The notes under the pieces were generated by a model. That model did no database searches, was not told the origin of the DNA, and was given only the letters and a program-made list of their open reading frames with translations. Shown in pieces: positions 8,541 through 16,993 of a stretch of DNA of 64,000 nt (position 1 is the first letter of the stretch; every line of letters starts with the position of its first letter). Source of the stretch: Burkholderia stagnalis (lineage in GTDB: Bacteria > Pseudomonadota > Gammaproteobacteria > Burkholderiales > Burkholderiaceae). Made by a program: the position numbers and the translations under genes. The DNA lies in contig NZ_CADESW010000026.1 of the NCBI RefSeq assembly GCF_902830275.1, forward strand, positions 1 to 64,000. The letters run 5' to 3'.

Positions 8541-10628
8541 TCAGAACGTCGTGCGCACGCCGGCCAGCACGCTGCGGCCGCCTTGCGGCGCGAACCCGCG
8601 CACCACCGAGCTCGCGTAGCGGATGTCCTGGTTCGTCAGGTTGTCGCCGCGCAGATACGCGAGCCAGCGCGTCGCACCCATCCGGAACTTGTAGGTCAGC
8701 ATCACGCCGAGCGACGTGTAGCCGTCGGTCGGCAGGTCGTTGTCCGGCACGCGGTGCTGCGCCCACGCATGCGTGACCTGCGCGCGCGCGCCGAACGGGC
8801 CGTAGCCGTAATCGGCCGCGAGCGTCGCGCGCAGCGGCGCGATGCGCGGCAGCGGCTGGCCCGTGTCGACGTTGCGCGCATGCGTGTAGTCGGCGCCCAG
8901 CTCGACGTCGACCGTGTGGCCGCGCCGCGCGAACACGCGCCACTTGCCGTCGAGCTCGACGCCGTAGAACTCCGCGCGCACGCCGCGGTAGACGGCCTCG
9001 GCCAGTGCGCCGTCGGTGCCGCGCGCGACCGGCTCGCCGTCGTCGTCGACGACGCGGCCCGTGTTGTACTCGGTCAGGTAGTTCGCGAAGCGGTTGTAGA
9101 ACACGCCGACGCTGCCGCGGTTCGGCCCGCTCGCGTAGCGCAGCGACAGGTCGGTCGACACCGCCTTTTCCTTCGACGCATTCGGGTTGCCGATCAGGAA
9201 CTGGCCGGTCGCGTCGTGCGGGCCGTTCGAATACAGCTCGTAGAAGGTCGGCGCACGCTCGGTGTACGCGACGTTCGCCGCGACCGACCACACCGGGGTG
9301 AGCGAGAACAGCGCGCCGGCCGACACGCTGCCCGCGTTGAAGTCGCGCGGCTGCGCGCCCGCGAATTTGTCGACGCCGGCCGGATCGGGCTGGAGCTTCA
9401 CGTGCTCGTAGCGCCCGCCGACGCTCAGCTTCAGCGCGTCGTTGACCTTCCATTCCTCGAGCCCGAACAGCGCGACGCTGGTCGTGCGCGTGCTCGGCAC
9501 GAGCGTTTCCTCGCCGAGCGCGGAGAACCGGTTCTGGCCGAACTGCACGCCGAGCGCACCCTCGAAGGGCCCGAGCTTGCGGTGGCGCGCCTCGATGCGC
9601 GCCTCGTAGCCGCGATTGCGGAACATCGTCGCGGTCGTGCCGTCGTCGACTTCCTTGTGCCGGTAGTCGGTGTACGCGAAATCGAACTTCAGCTGCGAGA
9701 ACGGGCCGCTCAGGTTGCGCACCTCGGATGCGACCGCGAGGCGCTCCTGGCGCATCTTCAGGCGCACGTCGTTCTCGGCGACCGAGCCGTAGTTCGATTC
9801 GGAGCCGCTGTACGACAGCCCCGTGAAGCCGTCCGCCCACGTGTAGGACGCGCCGACCGCGCCGCCGTGCACCCGGCCGTCGCTGTTCGGCACGCTGCCG
9901 TAAGGCTGCGGCGCATCGGGGCCGTCGAGCGTGCGCTGCGCGGCGCTGCGCGCGTAGCCGGGAATCCGCAGCTTGCTCGTCTCGCGGTCGAACGCGTCGA
10001 CGTGGAACGCGAAGCGGCCGTTGCCGCCCTCGACCTGCGCGGCGCCCGCACGCACCGCGTTCGCGCCGCCGTAGCGCGCATCGAGGGCGCCGGTCACGCC
10101 TTCGATCGCCTCGCGCGGGATGCGGTTGTCGATCGTGTTGACCACGCCGCCCACCGCGTTGCCGCCGTACAGCAGCGCGGCCGGGCCGCGCACGATCTCG
10201 ACGCGCTCGATCGTCAGCGGGTCCTGCGGCACCGCGTGGTCGTAGGACAGCGACGACGCGTCGTACGCGGCGACGCCGTTCTGCAGCAGCCGGATCCGGT
10301 CGCCGTCCATCCCGCGGATGATCGGGCGGCCGACCATCGGCCCGTAGGTGGTGGTCGACACGCCGGGCAGGCCGTTCAGCGTCTCGCCGAGCGAATCGGC
10401 CTGGCGGCGCACGAGCGCATCGCCGGATAGCTGGGCGGTCGGCGCGATCAGCTGCGCGTCGCCGAGCGGGTTGGCGGTCACGAAGATCGGGGCGAGCGGC
10501 TGGCCGGCGGCGGGCGCGGCATCGGCGGGCGCGCCGGCCTGCGCGTGCGCGAAGGACGCAAGCAGCATCAGGGAAAGCGGGGAAAGCGGGGAAAGCGGGC
10601 GAAGGGGTAAGCGAGGCAGGTCGCGCAT
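8541..10628 (-). CDS. TonB-dependent outer-membrane receptor, ZnuD-like
   Basis: 695 residues. The start at MRDLPRLPL gives a signal peptide ending AHAQA. A plug domain follows (DSLGETLNGLPGVST, GRPIIRGMDGDRIRLLQNG, VEIVRGPAALLYGGNAVGGV-N), then a 22-strand-type barrel ending in a C-terminal Phe (LAGVRTTF). The plug and the barrel segments FNRFANYLTEY, ERAPTFYELYSNGPH and GGRYEH resemble Neisseria ZnuD, a zinc importer, better than siderophore receptors. It lacks the long His-rich loop of ZnuD. Two palindromic AT-rich sites upstream could be Zur operators. Zinc as substrate is an inference. A 3 x 9-bp repeat lies within the signal-peptide coding part. Confidence 0.85.
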   Translation of the reverse strand: MRDLPRLPLRPLSPLSPLSLMLLASFAHAQAGAPADAAPAAGQPLAPIFVTANPLGDAQLIAPTAQLSGDALVRRQADSLGETLNGLPGVSTTTYGPMVGRPIIRGMDGDRIRLLQNGVAAYDASSLSYDHAVPQDPLTIERVEIVRGPAALLYGGNAVGGVVNTIDNRIPREAIEGVTGALDARYGGANAVRAGAAQVEGGNGRFAFHVDAFDRETSKLRIPGYARSAAQRTLDGPDAPQPYGSVPNSDGRVHGGAVGASYTWADGFTGLSYSGSESNYGSVAENDVRLKMRQERLAVASEVRNLSGPFSQLKFDFAYTDYRHKEVDDGTTATMFRNRGYEARIEARHRKLGPFEGALGVQFGQNRFSALGEETLVPSTRTTSVALFGLEEWKVNDALKLSVGGRYEHVKLQPDPAGVDKFAGAQPRDFNAGSVSAGALFSLTPVWSVAANVAYTERAPTFYELYSNGPHDATGQFLIGNPNASKEKAVSTDLSLRYASGPNRGSVGVFYNRFANYLTEYNTGRVVDDDGEPVARGTDGALAEAVYRGVRAEFYGVELDGKWRVFARRGHTVDVELGADYTHARNVDTGQPLPRIAPLRATLAADYGYGPFGARAQVTHAWAQHRVPDNDLPTDGYTSLGVMLTYKFRMGATRWLAYLRGDNLTNQDIRYASSVVRGFAPQGGRSVLAGVRTTF
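10571..10597. repeat. 3 x 9-bp tandem repeat in signal-peptide coding sequence
   Basis: Three exact copies of GGGAAAGCG, read on the minus strand as Pro-Leu-Ser triplets in the receptor signal peptide. In-frame slippage would change signal-peptide length by three residues. Confidence 0.75.
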
Positions 10629-10684
10629 GATCGGTGTGGTCGTTTCGGTTGTCGTCAAACCGGGTCGCCGCACGCACTTCCGAT

Positions 10685-10696
10685 ACGATATATTGT
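10685..10696. promoter_or_regulatory. AT-rich palindrome, possible Zur operator (receptor-proximal)
   Basis: ACGATATATTGT pairs at 10 of 12 positions and lies 57 bases upstream of the receptor ATG, where a repressor would overlap the promoter. It stands out in GC-rich DNA. Confidence 0.35.
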
Positions 10697-10788
10697 TGCA
10701 TTCGTGGCGCGCAATGACCCGTCGGAATCGGCTCGGTGCGGGCGGTCGCGCGTGTGCGTCGATCACCGGCAGGCTGCCGATCAGGCGT

Positions 10789-10807
10789 GATGATATGTTA
10801 TATCATC
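10789..10807. promoter_or_regulatory. Perfect inverted repeat, possible Zur operator (adhP-proximal)
   Basis: GATGATAT-GTT-ATATCATC, 8-bp perfect arms, in the divergent intergenic region 100 bases before adhP. The AT-rich dyad containing TGTTATAT resembles proteobacterial Zur sites. It could control either or both divergent genes. Confidence 0.4.
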
Positions 10808-10907
10808 TCAAAATCCAAACTGATCCCGGCCGCGTTGACGAGCGTCAACCGTCGCCGACCCCGCTTCCGGATACTGGGTCGCTCATCGACCAAGACAGGA
10901 GCGACCC

Positions 10908-11936
10908 ATGACCCAGACCATGAAAGCAGCGGTGGTGCACGCCTTCGGCGAGCCGCTGCGCATCGAGGAGGTGCCGGTGCCGACGCCGGGCCCCGGCCAG
11001 ATCCTCGTCAACATCAAGGCGTCCGGGGTCTGCCATACCGATCTGCACGCGGCCGACGGCGACTGGCCCGTGAAGCCGTCGCTGCCGTTCATTCCCGGCC
11101 ATGAAGGGGTGGGCGTCGTCGCGGCGGTCGGTGCGGGCGTCACGCACGTGCGCGAGGGCGACCGCGTCGGCGTGCCGTGGCTGTACACGGCCTGCGGGCA
11201 TTGCGAACACTGCTACTCGGGTTGGGAGACGCTGTGCCACCAGCAGCAGAACACCGGCTACTCGGTGAACGGCAGCTATGCAGAATACGTGCTCGCCGAT
11301 CCGGACTATGTCGGCCACCTGCCGGCGCAGGTCGCGTTCGACGAGATCGCGCCGATCCTGTGCGCGGGCGTGACGGTCTACAAGGGGATCCGCGTGACCG
11401 ACACGCGGCCCGGCCAGTGGCTCGCGATTTCCGGCATCGGCGGGCTCGGGCACGTCGCCGTTCAATATGCGCGCGCGATGGGGCTGCACGTCGCGGCGAT
11501 CGACGTCGCGCCGGACAAGCTCGCGCTCGCGAAACAGCTCGGCGCGGAACTGACGATCGACGCATCGACCAGCGATCCGGCCGCGATCATCCAGAAGGAA
11601 ATCGGCGGCGCGCACGGCGTGCTCGTCACCGCCGTGTCGCGAAGCGCATTCGCGCAGGCGCTCGGGATGGTGCGGCGGGGCGGCACCGTCGCGCTCAACG
11701 GGCTGCCGCCGGGCGATTTCCCGCTGCCGATCTTCTCGACGGTGCTGAACGGCATTACGGTGCGCGGCTCGATCGTCGGCACGCGGCGCGATTTGCAGGA
11801 ATCGCTCGATTTCGCGGCCGACGGTCTCGTGCGCGCGCACATCCACCGCGACCGGCTCGGCAACATCAACGAGATCTTCGCGAAGCTGCGCGCGGGGCAG
11901 GTCGACGGGCGCGTCGTGCTGACCGAGATGCGCTAA
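10908..11936 (+). CDS. adhP: Zinc-dependent alcohol dehydrogenase, AdhP type
   Basis: 342 residues, the normal length for tetrameric MDR alcohol dehydrogenases. Catalytic zinc ligands are Cys42 (GVCHTDLH), His65-Glu66 (GHEGVG) and Cys152 (LCAGVT); structural zinc ligands are Cys96, 99, 102 and 110. The Rossmann motif GIGGLGH is at 176-182. It oxidises primary alcohols or reduces aldehydes with NAD(H) in the cytoplasm. The ATG has an AGGAG site 7 bases upstream. The gene is divergent from the ZnuD-like receptor and followed by a strong hairpin. Confidence 0.93.
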   Translation: MTQTMKAAVVHAFGEPLRIEEVPVPTPGPGQILVNIKASGVCHTDLHAADGDWPVKPSLPFIPGHEGVGVVAAVGAGVTHVREGDRVGVPWLYTACGHCEHCYSGWETLCHQQQNTGYSVNGSYAEYVLADPDYVGHLPAQVAFDEIAPILCAGVTVYKGIRVTDTRPGQWLAISGIGGLGHVAVQYARAMGLHVAAIDVAPDKLALAKQLGAELTIDASTSDPAAIIQKEIGGAHGVLVTAVSRSAFAQALGMVRRGGTVALNGLPPGDFPLPIFSTVLNGITVRGSIVGTRRDLQESLDFAADGLVRAHIHRDRLGNINEIFAKLRAGQVDGRVVLTEMR

Positions 11937-11945
11937 CGTCCGGGT

Positions 11946-11975
11946 GCGGCGGACGCGCGATGCCGCGTCCGCCGC
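11946..11975. terminator. Bidirectional terminator hairpin
   Basis: A perfect 12-bp stem (GCGGCGGACGCG/CGCGTCCGCCGC) with a 6-nt loop sits between the convergent adhP stop (11936) and the efflux permease stop (11983), so it can serve both transcripts. No U-tract. Confidence 0.6.
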
Positions 11976-11982
11976 CGGATCG

Positions 11983-13107
11983 TCACGCCATCTGGCCGAT
12001 GGTCAGGCGGAACCGCTTCAGCGACAGCAGGAACAGCACGCCCCCGATCACGAGCAGGATCGCGAACTGCGGCCACACCGCGTCGAGGCCCGCGCCGCGA
12101 TAGAGGATGCGCTGCGCGAGCTCGACGAAATGGGTGGTCGGCGCCGCGAGCATGATGTCCTGCACGGCCTGCGGCATGCTCTCGCGCGGCGTGAGCCCGC
12201 CGGACAACAACTGCAGCGGCAGCAGCACCAGCACCAGCAGCATCCCGAACTGCGGCATGCTGCGCACCAGCGTCGCGAGAAAGATCCCCATCGACGTCGT
12301 CGCGAACAGGTGCAGCGCCATGCCGGCGACGAACAGCGCGAGCGAACCCGGGATCGGCACCCCCAGCGCGCCGCGCACGACGAACACGAGCGACGCGAAC
12401 GCCGCGACCGTCACGACGAGCCCCATCGACCATACCTTCGCCAGCATGATTTCGGCGGGCGTGACCGGCATCACGAGCAGGTGCTCGATCGTCCCGTGCT
12501 CGCGCTCGCGAATCAGCGCCGCGCCCGTGAGGATCATCGACAGCATCGTCACGTTGTTGATGACTTCCATCAGCGCGCCGAACCAGATCTCGTCGAGATT
12601 CGGATTGAAGCGCATGTGTACCGCGAGATCGACCGGCAGGTCGGGGCCGCCGCGATGGCGGCGCACGAACGTGTCGATCTCGCCCGAGACGATCTGCTGC
12701 ACGTAGCCGCTGCCGGTGAACGCCTGGCTCATTCGCGTCGCGTCGACGTCGAGCCGGATCGTCGCGGGGCGTCCGGCGAGCACGTCGCGCTGGAGGTTCG
12801 GCGGGATGTCGAGCACGAACGTGTAGTCGCCGTCGTCCAGGCCGCGATCGGCCGACGCGGCGTCGACCATCGCGGGCAGCGTGAACTGCGGTGGAAAGAG
12901 CGCCGACGCGATGCGCGCCGACAGCGGCGACGCATCCTCGTCGACGATCGCGACGGGCGCCTTGTGCAGCGTGTCGGGCCGTGCGGTGGCGGCCGCGTAG
13001 ATCGACGCGCTGAAGGTGTAGACGATCAGCACGAGCATGATCGGGTCGCGCGCGAGGCTCCACAGTTCCTTGACGCCGAGCCGGTAGATCGTGAGCAGAC
13101 GCTGCAT
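11983..13107 (-). CDS. ABC-2 type efflux permease (YhhJ-like)
   Basis: 374 residues: TM1 at ~20-40, a large extracytoplasmic domain (~45-175), then five hydrophobic segments from ~180, typical of ABC-2/DrrB permeases. The segment REREHGTIEHLLVMPVTP is the conserved cytoplasmic coupling region. It is last in a four-gene operon and starts 2 bases after the fused ABC protein stops. With that protein, the HlyD adaptor and the outer-membrane lipoprotein it would form a drug or metabolite exporter like E. coli YhiI-RbbA-YhhJ. The substrate is unknown. Confidence 0.9.
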   Translation of the reverse strand: MQRLLTIYRLGVKELWSLARDPIMLVLIVYTFSASIYAAATARPDTLHKAPVAIVDEDASPLSARIASALFPPQFTLPAMVDAASADRGLDDGDYTFVLDIPPNLQRDVLAGRPATIRLDVDATRMSQAFTGSGYVQQIVSGEIDTFVRRHRGGPDLPVDLAVHMRFNPNLDEIWFGALMEVINNVTMLSMILTGAALIREREHGTIEHLLVMPVTPAEIMLAKVWSMGLVVTVAAFASLVFVVRGALGVPIPGSLALFVAGMALHLFATTSMGIFLATLVRSMPQFGMLLVLVLLPLQLLSGGLTPRESMPQAVQDIMLAAPTTHFVELAQRILYRGAGLDAVWPQFAILLVIGGVLFLLSLKRFRLTIGQMA

Positions 13108-13109
13108 GG

Positions 13110-15923
13110 TCAGGTTTCCTGCTTTCTGAGCAACGCGACGGTGGCCGCCAGCACGACCGGCACCGACGCGAGCATCGGCCAGAACTGCGGCCACAGGTCG
13201 GCGAGGCCGAGCCCCTTGTTGTACACGCCGCGGCTGATCGCGAGCATGTAGGTGGCCGGATAGAGGGTGCCGATCCATTTGCCCGCGCCTTCGAGCGACG
13301 ACAGCGGCGTGAGCAGCCCCGAGAACTGCACGACCGGAATCAGCGTGCCGATGATCGTCATGAAGATCGCGGCGATCTGGCTGCGCGTGAAGGTGGACGC
13401 GAGCAGCCCGACGCCGGTCGCCACGACGTTGAAGATCAGCACGGCGAGCAGCAGCGTCGCGAAGCTGCCCTTGATCCGCACGCCGAACGCGAGATCCGCG
13501 AGCACGACCATCAGCAGGAAGTTCAGCATTGCGAGCACGATGTACGGCGCCTGCTTGCCGATCAGGAATTCGGTGCGCGTGACGGGCGTCACGTACAGGT
13601 TGACGATCGAGCCGAGCTCGCGCTCGCGCACGACGGCGAGCGCGGTCAGCATCGCCGGCAGCATCAGCAGCAGCATCGGCATGATGGCCGGGATCATCGC
13701 GGGCAGGCTCCTCACATCGGGGTTGTAGCGATAGCGCACGGCGATGTCGACCGGCGTCGCGAGCGACGCGCCGAGCCGGCGTTTCGCCTCGTCGCGCAGC
13801 CAGTTCTCGTGCATGCCGGCCACGTAGCCCCGGATCGTCTCCGCGCGCAGCGGCATCGCGCCGTCGATCCACATGCCGATCTGCACGCGCCGGCCGCGTG
13901 CGACGTCCCGCGCGAAATCGGGCGGGATCTCGATCGCGAGCGACAACTGCCCGCGGCGCATGCGCCGGTCGAGGTCGTCGTAGCCCGCGAGCGGCGCGCG
14001 CTGCACGAAATAGCGCGAACCGGCGATGTTCTGCGCATAGCCCTGGCTCAGGATCGTCTGGTCGCGGTCCAGCACCGCGAACGTGAGGTTGTCGACGTCG
14101 AGGCTGATGCCGATGCTGATCACGCACATCAGCACGAGCGAGCCGAGCAGCGCGAGCGTCGCGCGCACCGGGTCGCGGCGCAGCTCCAGGATTTCGCGCC
14201 ACATGTAGCTGCCGGCGCGCGCGAGACTGAAGCGCGGCGCGGGCCGGGCGGCGGCGGCGGACGGCGGCGCGCCGGCCTCCCCGCCGGCATCCCATGGAGC
14301 ATCGTCCGGCGCCGCCTGCGGCCCGTCGCCCGCGCGCTGCGCGTCGACCAGGTAGCCGATGAACGCGTCCTCCAGCGTGGCCGCGCCGCGTTGCCGCACC
14401 AGCTCGGCGGGCGCGTCGCTCGCGAGCACGCGGCCGGCGTGCATCAGCGAAATGCGGTCGCAGCGCTCGGCTTCGTTCATGAAGTGCGTCGAGATGAAGA
14501 TCGTCACGCGGTCGCGCCGCGCCAGCTCGATCATCAACTGCCAGAAACTGTCGCGCGCCACCGGATCGACGCCGGAGGTGGGCTCGTCGAGAATCAGCAG
14601 TTCCGGCTTGTGCACCATCGCGACCGCCAGCGACAGCCGCTGCCGCATGCCGAGCGGCAGGCTGTCGGGCAGCGTGTCGAGCGCGCCGGCCAGGCCGAAG
14701 CGCTCGGTCATCTCGGCCACGCGCGCGGCGACCTCGGCCTCCGGCACGCCGAACAGGCGCGCATGCAGCACGAGGTTCTGCCGCACGGTCAGCTCGCCGT
14801 ACAGCGAGAAGCCCTGCGACATGTAGCCGACCCGGCGGCGCGTGTTGATGTCGCCGGCCGCGACGGGCCGGCCGAACAGCTTCGCGTCGCCTTCGGTGGC
14901 GGGCAGCAGGCCGGTCAGCATCTTCATCGTCGTCGACTTGCCGCAGCCGTTCGAGCCCAGGAAGCCGAAGATCTCCCCGCGCCGAATCCGGAAACTCACG
15001 TGATCGACCGCGACGAAGTCGCCGAACCGCATCGTCAGGTCGTGCGCCTCGATCGCGTAGCCGGCGGCTTCGTCGACCTGCAGCGGCGTCACCCGCACCG
15101 GCACGTAGCCGCGCCGGCGCTCGTCCGGCAGCAGCGCGATGAACGCCGATTCCAGCCGGTCGCAGCCGGTGCGCGCGAGCAGCTCGGCGGGCGTGCCCGT
15201 CGCCAGCACGCGGCCGGCATCCATCGCGATCAGCCAGTCGAAGCGCTGTGCCTCGTCCATGTAGGCGGTCGCGACCAGCACGCTCATCGACGGGCGCGCC
15301 GCGCGAATCCGGCCGATCAGCTCCCAGAACTGCGCACGGGCGAGCGGATCGACGCCGGTGGTCGGCTCGTCGAGGATCAGCAGGTCGGGATCGTGGATCA
15401 GCGCGCAGCACAGCCCGAGCTTCTGCTTCATGCCGCCGGACAGCTTGCCGGCCGGGCGCGCGAGGAACGGATCGAGGCCCGTGCTGCGCGTCAGGCTGTC
15501 GATCCGGCGCCGCCGCTCGGCCGCGTCGTGGCCGAACAGCCGCGCGAAGAACTGCAGGTTTTCCTCGACCGACAGCGTCGCGTACAGGTTCTTGCCGAGC
15601 CCCTGCGGCATGTACGCGATGCGGCCGCACACGCGATCGCGGTGCGCGGCCGACGCCATGTCGCCGCCGAGCACCGTCACGCGGCCTTGCTGGATCGCCC
15701 GCGCACCCGACGCGAGCGCGAGCAGGCTCGACTTGCCGACGCCGTCCGGGCCGATCAGCCCGATCATGCGCCCGGCGGGCACGTCGAGCGTCACGGCGTC
15801 GAGCGCGCACACCGCGCCATAACGCAGCGACACGCCGGCCACGCGGATGACGGCGCCGTCGGCACCGCCAGCCGGCATCGGCGCGCGCTCGACCAGGCCG
15901 GCGGCTTCCTGCTCGGGCGTCAC
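13110..15923 (-). CDS. Fused double ATPase-permease ABC exporter (RbbA-like)
   Basis: 937 residues combining two ABC ATPase domains and one ABC-2 permease. The first Walker A (GPDGVGKSS, ~58-66) departs slightly from consensus; the second (GSNGCGKST, ~340) is canonical. Signatures are LSGGMKQKLGLC and the degenerate LPLGMRQRLSLA; both Walker B motifs (LLILDEPT-GVDP) are present. A linker rich in Ala/Pro (~525-560) leads to the permease with about six membrane spans. Start is GTG at 15923, overlapping the adaptor stop by 4 bases (GTGA), indicating translational coupling. The architecture matches E. coli RbbA/YhiH. Confidence 0.92.
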   Translation of the reverse strand: MTPEQEAAGLVERAPMPAGGADGAVIRVAGVSLRYGAVCALDAVTLDVPAGRMIGLIGPDGVGKSSLLALASGARAIQQGRVTVLGGDMASAAHRDRVCGRIAYMPQGLGKNLYATLSVEENLQFFARLFGHDAAERRRRIDSLTRSTGLDPFLARPAGKLSGGMKQKLGLCCALIHDPDLLILDEPTTGVDPLARAQFWELIGRIRAARPSMSVLVATAYMDEAQRFDWLIAMDAGRVLATGTPAELLARTGCDRLESAFIALLPDERRRGYVPVRVTPLQVDEAAGYAIEAHDLTMRFGDFVAVDHVSFRIRRGEIFGFLGSNGCGKSTTMKMLTGLLPATEGDAKLFGRPVAAGDINTRRRVGYMSQGFSLYGELTVRQNLVLHARLFGVPEAEVAARVAEMTERFGLAGALDTLPDSLPLGMRQRLSLAVAMVHKPELLILDEPTSGVDPVARDSFWQLMIELARRDRVTIFISTHFMNEAERCDRISLMHAGRVLASDAPAELVRQRGAATLEDAFIGYLVDAQRAGDGPQAAPDDAPWDAGGEAGAPPSAAAARPAPRFSLARAGSYMWREILELRRDPVRATLALLGSLVLMCVISIGISLDVDNLTFAVLDRDQTILSQGYAQNIAGSRYFVQRAPLAGYDDLDRRMRRGQLSLAIEIPPDFARDVARGRRVQIGMWIDGAMPLRAETIRGYVAGMHENWLRDEAKRRLGASLATPVDIAVRYRYNPDVRSLPAMIPAIMPMLLLMLPAMLTALAVVRERELGSIVNLYVTPVTRTEFLIGKQAPYIVLAMLNFLLMVVLADLAFGVRIKGSFATLLLAVLIFNVVATGVGLLASTFTRSQIAAIFMTIIGTLIPVVQFSGLLTPLSSLEGAGKWIGTLYPATYMLAISRGVYNKGLGLADLWPQFWPMLASVPVVLAATVALLRKQET

Positions 15924-16993
15924 TGCGGCACCTTCACCGCGAGCGTGTCCGGCCAGCGCGCGTGCGCATCGACCTTCAGCCATGCGACCCCCGGCAGCCC
16001 GGTCTTCACGAGCCGGAGATGGCGCTGCAGCAGGTCGCGGTCGATGCGCGCCTTCACGCGGAACATCAGCTTCTGCCGTTCGTTGGCCGTCTCGACCGTC
16101 TTCGGCGTGAACTGCGCGGTGCTCGACACGAACGACACCCGCGCTGGGATCACATACTGCGGCGCGGCGTCGAGCACGATCCGCACGTCGGCGCCGAGCG
16201 GCACCTTGCCGACCACGGTCTCCGGCAGGAAGAACGTCATGTAGACGTCGGCCAGGTCGACTACATTGAGCACCTTGCCGCCGGCCGGCAGCACTTCGCC
16301 GGGCTCGGCCACGCGATACTGCACGCGGCCGTCGCGCGGCGACGTCAGTTCGCTGTCGGAGATGTCCGCCTGCACGCGCGCGACGGTCGCCTGCGCGGCC
16401 GCGACCCCGGAGTGCGCGGCGACGAGCTGCGCCTTCGTCGCGTCGATCGCGGCCTGCGCCGCGTCGACCTGCGCACGGGCGGCGCGCACGGTCGCCTCCA
16501 TGCTGCGCGCGCGGGCGCGATCGTCGTCGAGTTCCTGCAGCGACGACGCGCCTTCGCGCGACAGCGTCTCGGAGCGCGCGAGCCGGCGCCGCGCGGCGTC
16601 CAGCTCGCTTTCGCGCTGCACGACGGCGGCCTCGGCCGCCGCCTTGTCGCTGCGGCGCTGCGCGACCTGCGCGTCGACGCTCGCGGCCGTGTTCAACGCC
16701 TGCTGTTCTTTCGCGCGCGCCTCGTCGAGCTGCGCATGCAGCACCAGCACGTCCATGCTGGCGAGCGGCTGGCCCGCCTTCACGAAATCGCCTTCGTCGA
16801 CCAGCATCGCGCTGACACGCCCCGGCAGCTTGGTCGCGACATCGATCTCGGTCGCCTCGATGCGGCCGTTGCCGCTCACGAACCCGGCGTCGGCCCGGCC
16901 GTCGCGCCAGAGGGTCCAGCCGTACCAGGCGGCGCCGAGGGCGAGCGCGGCCGCGCCGAAGCCGATCAGATATTGGCGGTTGGGCATCTTCAT
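15920..16993 (-). CDS. HlyD-family membrane-fusion (adaptor) protein
   Basis: 357 residues: one N-terminal membrane anchor (~8-26), a lipoyl half-motif (GRIEATEIDVATKLPGRV), a long alpha-helical hairpin rich in Ala/Arg/Gln (~80-205), then DGRVQYRVAEPGEVLPAGG and beta-barrel segments. Such adaptors bridge the inner-membrane ABC complex and an outer-membrane channel. The ATG overlaps the stop of the upstream outer-membrane protein gene by 4 bases (ATGA), and its own stop overlaps the next start (GTGA). Confidence 0.92.
   Translation of the reverse strand: MKMPNRQYLIGFGAAALALGAAWYGWTLWRDGRADAGFVSGNGRIEATEIDVATKLPGRVSAMLVDEGDFVKAGQPLASMDVLVLHAQLDEARAKEQQALNTAASVDAQVAQRRSDKAAAEAAVVQRESELDAARRRLARSETLSREGASSLQELDDDRARARSMEATVRAARAQVDAAQAAIDATKAQLVAAHSGVAAAQATVARVQADISDSELTSPRDGRVQYRVAEPGEVLPAGGKVLNVVDLADVYMTFFLPETVVGKVPLGADVRIVLDAAPQYVIPARVSFVSSTAQFTPKTVETANERQKLMFRVKARIDRDLLQRHLRLVKTGLPGVAWLKVDAHARWPDTLAVKVPQ

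Noticed and set aside
13809..16244. An 811-codon open frame on the plus strand
   Set aside because: It lies antisense to the ABC exporter and adaptor genes, is rich in Arg/His/Ala with no motifs, and arises from GC-biased codons. The minus-strand genes have clear Walker motifs.
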